Assembly (NCBI GenBank): GCA_002329295.1
Contig: DCTT01000018.1
Span: 1,181 to 65,180 of the forward strand
Reading direction: 5' to 3'
Source: Eubacteriaceae bacterium UBA1433
Lineage (GTDB): Bacteria > Bacillota > Clostridia > Eubacteriales > UBA1433
Length of the DNA: 64,000 nt
In this document: piece by piece, positions 61,583 to 64,000 of the stretch
Layout of the letters: every line of letters starts with the position of its first letter
Numbering within the stretch: the first letter of the stretch is position 1
Translations under genes and position numbers: made by a program
The notes under the pieces: generated by a model
What the model was told of the DNA's origin: nothing
Database searches by the model: none
Seen by the model: the letters and a program-made list of their open reading frames with translations, nothing else

Positions 61583-64000
61583 GGACAATTCTATACAAAA
61601 AGTACTCATTATCGGATCGGGGCCCATTGTCATAGGCCAGGCTGCGGAATTTGACTATTCGGGTACCCAGGCTTGTACAGCGATGCGTGAAGAAGGCGTG
61701 CAAACGGTGCTTGCCAACTCCAATCCGGCAACGATTATGACGGATACGGAGATTGCCGATGCGGTTTATATTGAACCTTTGACAACGGAATATGTTGAAA
61801 AAATTATTATCCAGGATAAACCTGATGCAATTTTGGCAGGAATGGGCGGGCAAACCGGACTCAATCTTGCTGTGGATTTATACAACAAAGGGATATTGGA
61901 AAAACATGGTGTGCGTGTTATCGGTACCTCTATCGAGTCCATCATCAAGGGAGAGGATCGAGACAGTTTTTGTCGTCTGATGGAGGAAGTGAACCAGCCC
62001 ATCATTGAAAGCGAAGTGGTGAGCACCATAGAAGACGGCTTTGCTGTAGCGCGAAAAATCGGTTATCCGGTGATTGTGCGCCCTGCCTATACTTTGGGCG
62101 GAGCGGGTGGCGGCATGGCCGAGGATCCGGCAGAACTGGAAGCGATTCTTAAAAGCGGACTTTCTTTGAGTTTTGGCAATCAGGTACTGATTGAAAAAAG
62201 CATCAAAGGGTGGAAAGAAATTGAATTTGAAGTGATGCGAGACAGCAAAGGAAATTGCATTACGGTATGCAGTATGGAAAATATAGACCCGGTCGGCATT
62301 CACACCGGGGACAGTATTGTAGTGGCGCCTTGTCAAACGCTGAGCGATAAAGAATTTCAAATGCTGCGCACGGCAGCTTTAAGCATTATTGATGCTGCAG
62401 AAATCATCGGCGGATGCAATGTTCAATTTGCGCTTAAACCGGACAGTTTTGAATATGCCGTTATTGAGATCAATCCTCGCGTAAGCCGTTCTTCGGCGCT
62501 GGCTTCCAAGGCTACAGGATACCCAATTGCAAAAATTGCGGCAAAATTGGCGTTGGGTTACGGTCTTGACGAAGTACTCAATGCCGTAACAAAAAAAACC
62601 TATGCGTGTTTTGAACCTACCATTGATTATGTGGTAGTCAAAATACCCAAATGGCCTTTTGACAAGTTTGAATCGGATAACAAATTCCTGGGTACTCGCA
62701 TGATGGCCACAGGGGAGACCATGGCCATCGGCGCCAATTTTGAACAAGCGTTGTTGAAAGCGGTGCGTTCGCTGGAAATCGGCAGTTTTTCGCTGAAGCA
62801 TAAACCCTCGGAAGCACGCAGCATGGCAGAACTCAAAGAGCGAGTGATTCATCCTGATGATGAACGCCTTTTTGATATTGCGGAATTGCTGCGCCGCAGG
62901 TACAGTTTTGAACGCATTGCGAAAGTAACGGGGATTGATCGTTTTTTCATTGAAAAGCTGCGAAATATCGTAGAAAAAGAAGAAATGTTGGCAAAAATGA
63001 CGATTGATGAGATAAATGAGGAGTTTTTAAGAGAACTTAAAAAACACGGCTTTGCCGATAAAGGTATAGCTGATATTATGGGCGTTAAAGAGGAAGACAT
63101 TTTTAATTTGCGCAAAAAATACAAGATTATCCCTTCTTATAAACTCGTAGACACTTGTGCCGCAGAATTTGAAGCGGTATCGCCCTATTATTATTCCACC
63201 TATGATGAATTTGACGAGAGTGTTGTGAGCAACAATAAAAAGGTGGTTGTCGTAGGAAGCGGTCCCATACGCATCGGTCAGGGAATCGAGTTTGATTATT
63301 GTTGTGTACACAGTGTGTTTACATTAAAAAAACAAGGGATCGAAGCGATTGTTATTAACAACAATCCCGAAACGGTGAGTACGGACTTTGATATATCCGA
63401 CAAACTGTACTTTGAACCCTTGGCGGAAGAAGATTTTTACAACATCATCGAAAGAGAAAAACCAGACGGCGTGATTTTGCAATTCGGCGGTCAGACAGCC
63501 ATTAAACTTGCCAATTTCTGTACGAAGAAAAACATTCCCATCATCGGCACCCAACCCAAGAGCATTGATGCGGCGGAGGACAGAGAAAAATTTGATGCTA
63601 TTTTGGAAGAGTTGCAAATTAACCGCCCTGAAGGCAAAGGGGTGTGGACCATGGAAGAGGGCATTATGGCGGCTGAAAAAATCGGTTATCCGGTTTTGGT
63701 GCGGCCTTCTTATGTACTCGGCGGGAGAGGGATGGAGATTTGCTATGAACAGGCGTCGTTAGAAAAATATTTGCAGGAAGCTTTTCGTTTCGACCAGGAG
63801 AATCCTGTGTTGATCGACAAATACATCTGTGGAACCGAATTGGAAATTGATGCGGTATGTGACGGAGAAGATGTGTTGATACCGGGTATCATGCAACATT
63901 TGGAAAAAGCAGGGGTACACTCTGGAGACAGCATTACGATTTATCCGCCGGTGAACATGAAACAGGAAATAAAAGACAAAATTTATGACTATACAAAGCG
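61575..64000 (+). CDS. carB: Carbamoyl-phosphate synthase, large subunit (5' part)
   Basis: Open from ATG 61575 to the window edge; 808 of the expected roughly 1070 residues are present, with no stop. AGGGGGAG precedes the ATG. Both synthetase halves are recognisable: [18 protein letters not shown] near the N-terminus and the matching [17 protein letters not shown] at about residue 560, ATP-grasp segments [12 protein letters not shown] and [12 protein letters not shown], and the oligomerisation region between. The allosteric C-terminal domain lies beyond the window. Nothing suggests disruption. Confidence 0.96.
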   Translation, partial: MPKDNSIQKVLIIGSGPIVIGQAAEFDYSGTQACTAMREEGVQTVLANSNPATIMTDTEIADAVYIEPLTTEYVEKIIIQDKPDAILAGMGGQTGLNLAVDLYNKGILEKHGVRVIGTSIESIIKGEDRDSFCRLMEEVNQPIIESEVVSTIEDGFAVARKIGYPVIVRPAYTLGGAGGGMAEDPAELEAILKSGLSLSFGNQVLIEKSIKGWKEIEFEVMRDSKGNCITVCSMENIDPVGIHTGDSIVVAPCQTLSDKEFQMLRTAALSIIDAAEIIGGCNVQFALKPDSFEYAVIEINPRVSRSSALASKATGYPIAKIAAKLALGYGLDEVLNAVTKKTYACFEPTIDYVVVKIPKWPFDKFESDNKFLGTRMMATGETMAIGANFEQALLKAVRSLEIGSFSLKHKPSEARSMAELKERVIHPDDERLFDIAELLRRRYSFERIAKVTGIDRFFIEKLRNIVEKEEMLAKMTIDEINEEFLRELKKHGFADKGIADIMGVKEEDIFNLRKKYKIIPSYKLVDTCAAEFEAVSPYYYSTYDEFDESVVSNNKKVVVVGSGPIRIGQGIEFDYCCVHSVFTLKKQGIEAIVINNNPETVSTDFDISDKLYFEPLAEEDFYNIIEREKPDGVILQFGGQTAIKLANFCTKKNIPIIGTQPKSIDAAEDREKFDAILEELQINRPEGKGVWTMEEGIMAAEKIGYPVLVRPSYVLGGRGMEICYEQASLEKYLQEAFRFDQENPVLIDKYICGTELEIDAVCDGEDVLIPGIMQHLEKAGVHSGDSITIYPPVNMKQEIKDKIYDYTK

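Overview
The window is about 64 kb of low-to-mid GC DNA from what looks like an anaerobic, fermentative Firmicute of the class Clostridia. The case rests on several gene types together: RecU, TrmK, a class 1B PyrD with its PyrK partner, a FeoB followed by a small Cys-rich membrane protein, strong AGGAGG-type ribosome sites, TTGACA-N17-TATAAT promoters and many U-tailed terminators. Genus cannot be fixed from sequence alone. The window opens inside a CPBP-type membrane protease gene and ends inside carB. I saw no rRNA, tRNA, CRISPR array, prophage or insertion sequence.

Region by region. 1-8.3 kb: a loose, gene-poor segment with a small membrane protein, a ferredoxin-nitroreductase, an MBL-fold hydrolase, rsmG, an acetyl-CoA hydrolase/transferase-family CoA-transferase, an orphan small gene behind a consensus promoter and long leader, and a nitrilase. 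It holds most of the unexplained intergenic structure, including a 122-bp nested inverted repeat. 8.3-15.6 kb: ruvA-ruvB-queA, an aspartate-type aminotransferase, purB, a DUF4358 lipoprotein and a stand-alone isocitrate dehydrogenase-family gene. 15.7-25.2 kb: a class A PBP with Ig-like C-terminal domains, yebC with two half-size chromate transporters, trmK, and a four-gene xpaC-telA-lemA-TPM operon. 25.6-29.9 kb: a CydDC-like heterodimeric ABC transporter and a YbaN-family protein. 30-34 kb: a membrane protein, an RluD-type pseudouridine synthase, recU, rnhA and a D-2-hydroxyacid dehydrogenase. 34.2-37.7 kb: a DtxR/MntR-family regulator divergent from feoA-feoA-feoB and a FeoB-associated protein. 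38-45 kb: a BMP-family lipoprotein, then the lower glycolysis set gap-pgk-tpiA-gpmI-eno. 45-48.7 kb: two tandem, partly near-identical D-2-hydroxyacid dehydrogenases and a second CoA-transferase. 48.8-54.7 kb: small proteins, serC-serA, a glutamate-synthase-like FMN protein and a FAH-family hydrolase. 54.8-64 kb: the full pyrimidine operon pyrB-pyrI-pyrC-pyrF-pyrK-pyrD-pyrE-carA-carB behind a promoter and a leader with mutually exclusive antiterminator and terminator hairpins.

The most interesting signal is regulatory. The palindrome GTTAG-N6-CTAAC occurs exactly four times at two loci 9 kb apart, plus one near-match: twice at the start site of the CydDC-like ABC operon, at the feo promoter, and again just before feoB. 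A DtxR-family repressor with a DtxR-like Cys-x-x-Glu-His metal site lies beside feo. This predicts an iron-type regulon that puts a CydDC-like transporter of unknown substrate under the same control as ferrous iron uptake. Secondary points are a long hairpin element near 5.5 kb, a leader or leaderless small ORF near 5.95 kb, a GntR-like palindrome inside the nitrilase promoter, mosaic identity between the tandem dehydrogenases, and a clear pyr attenuator.
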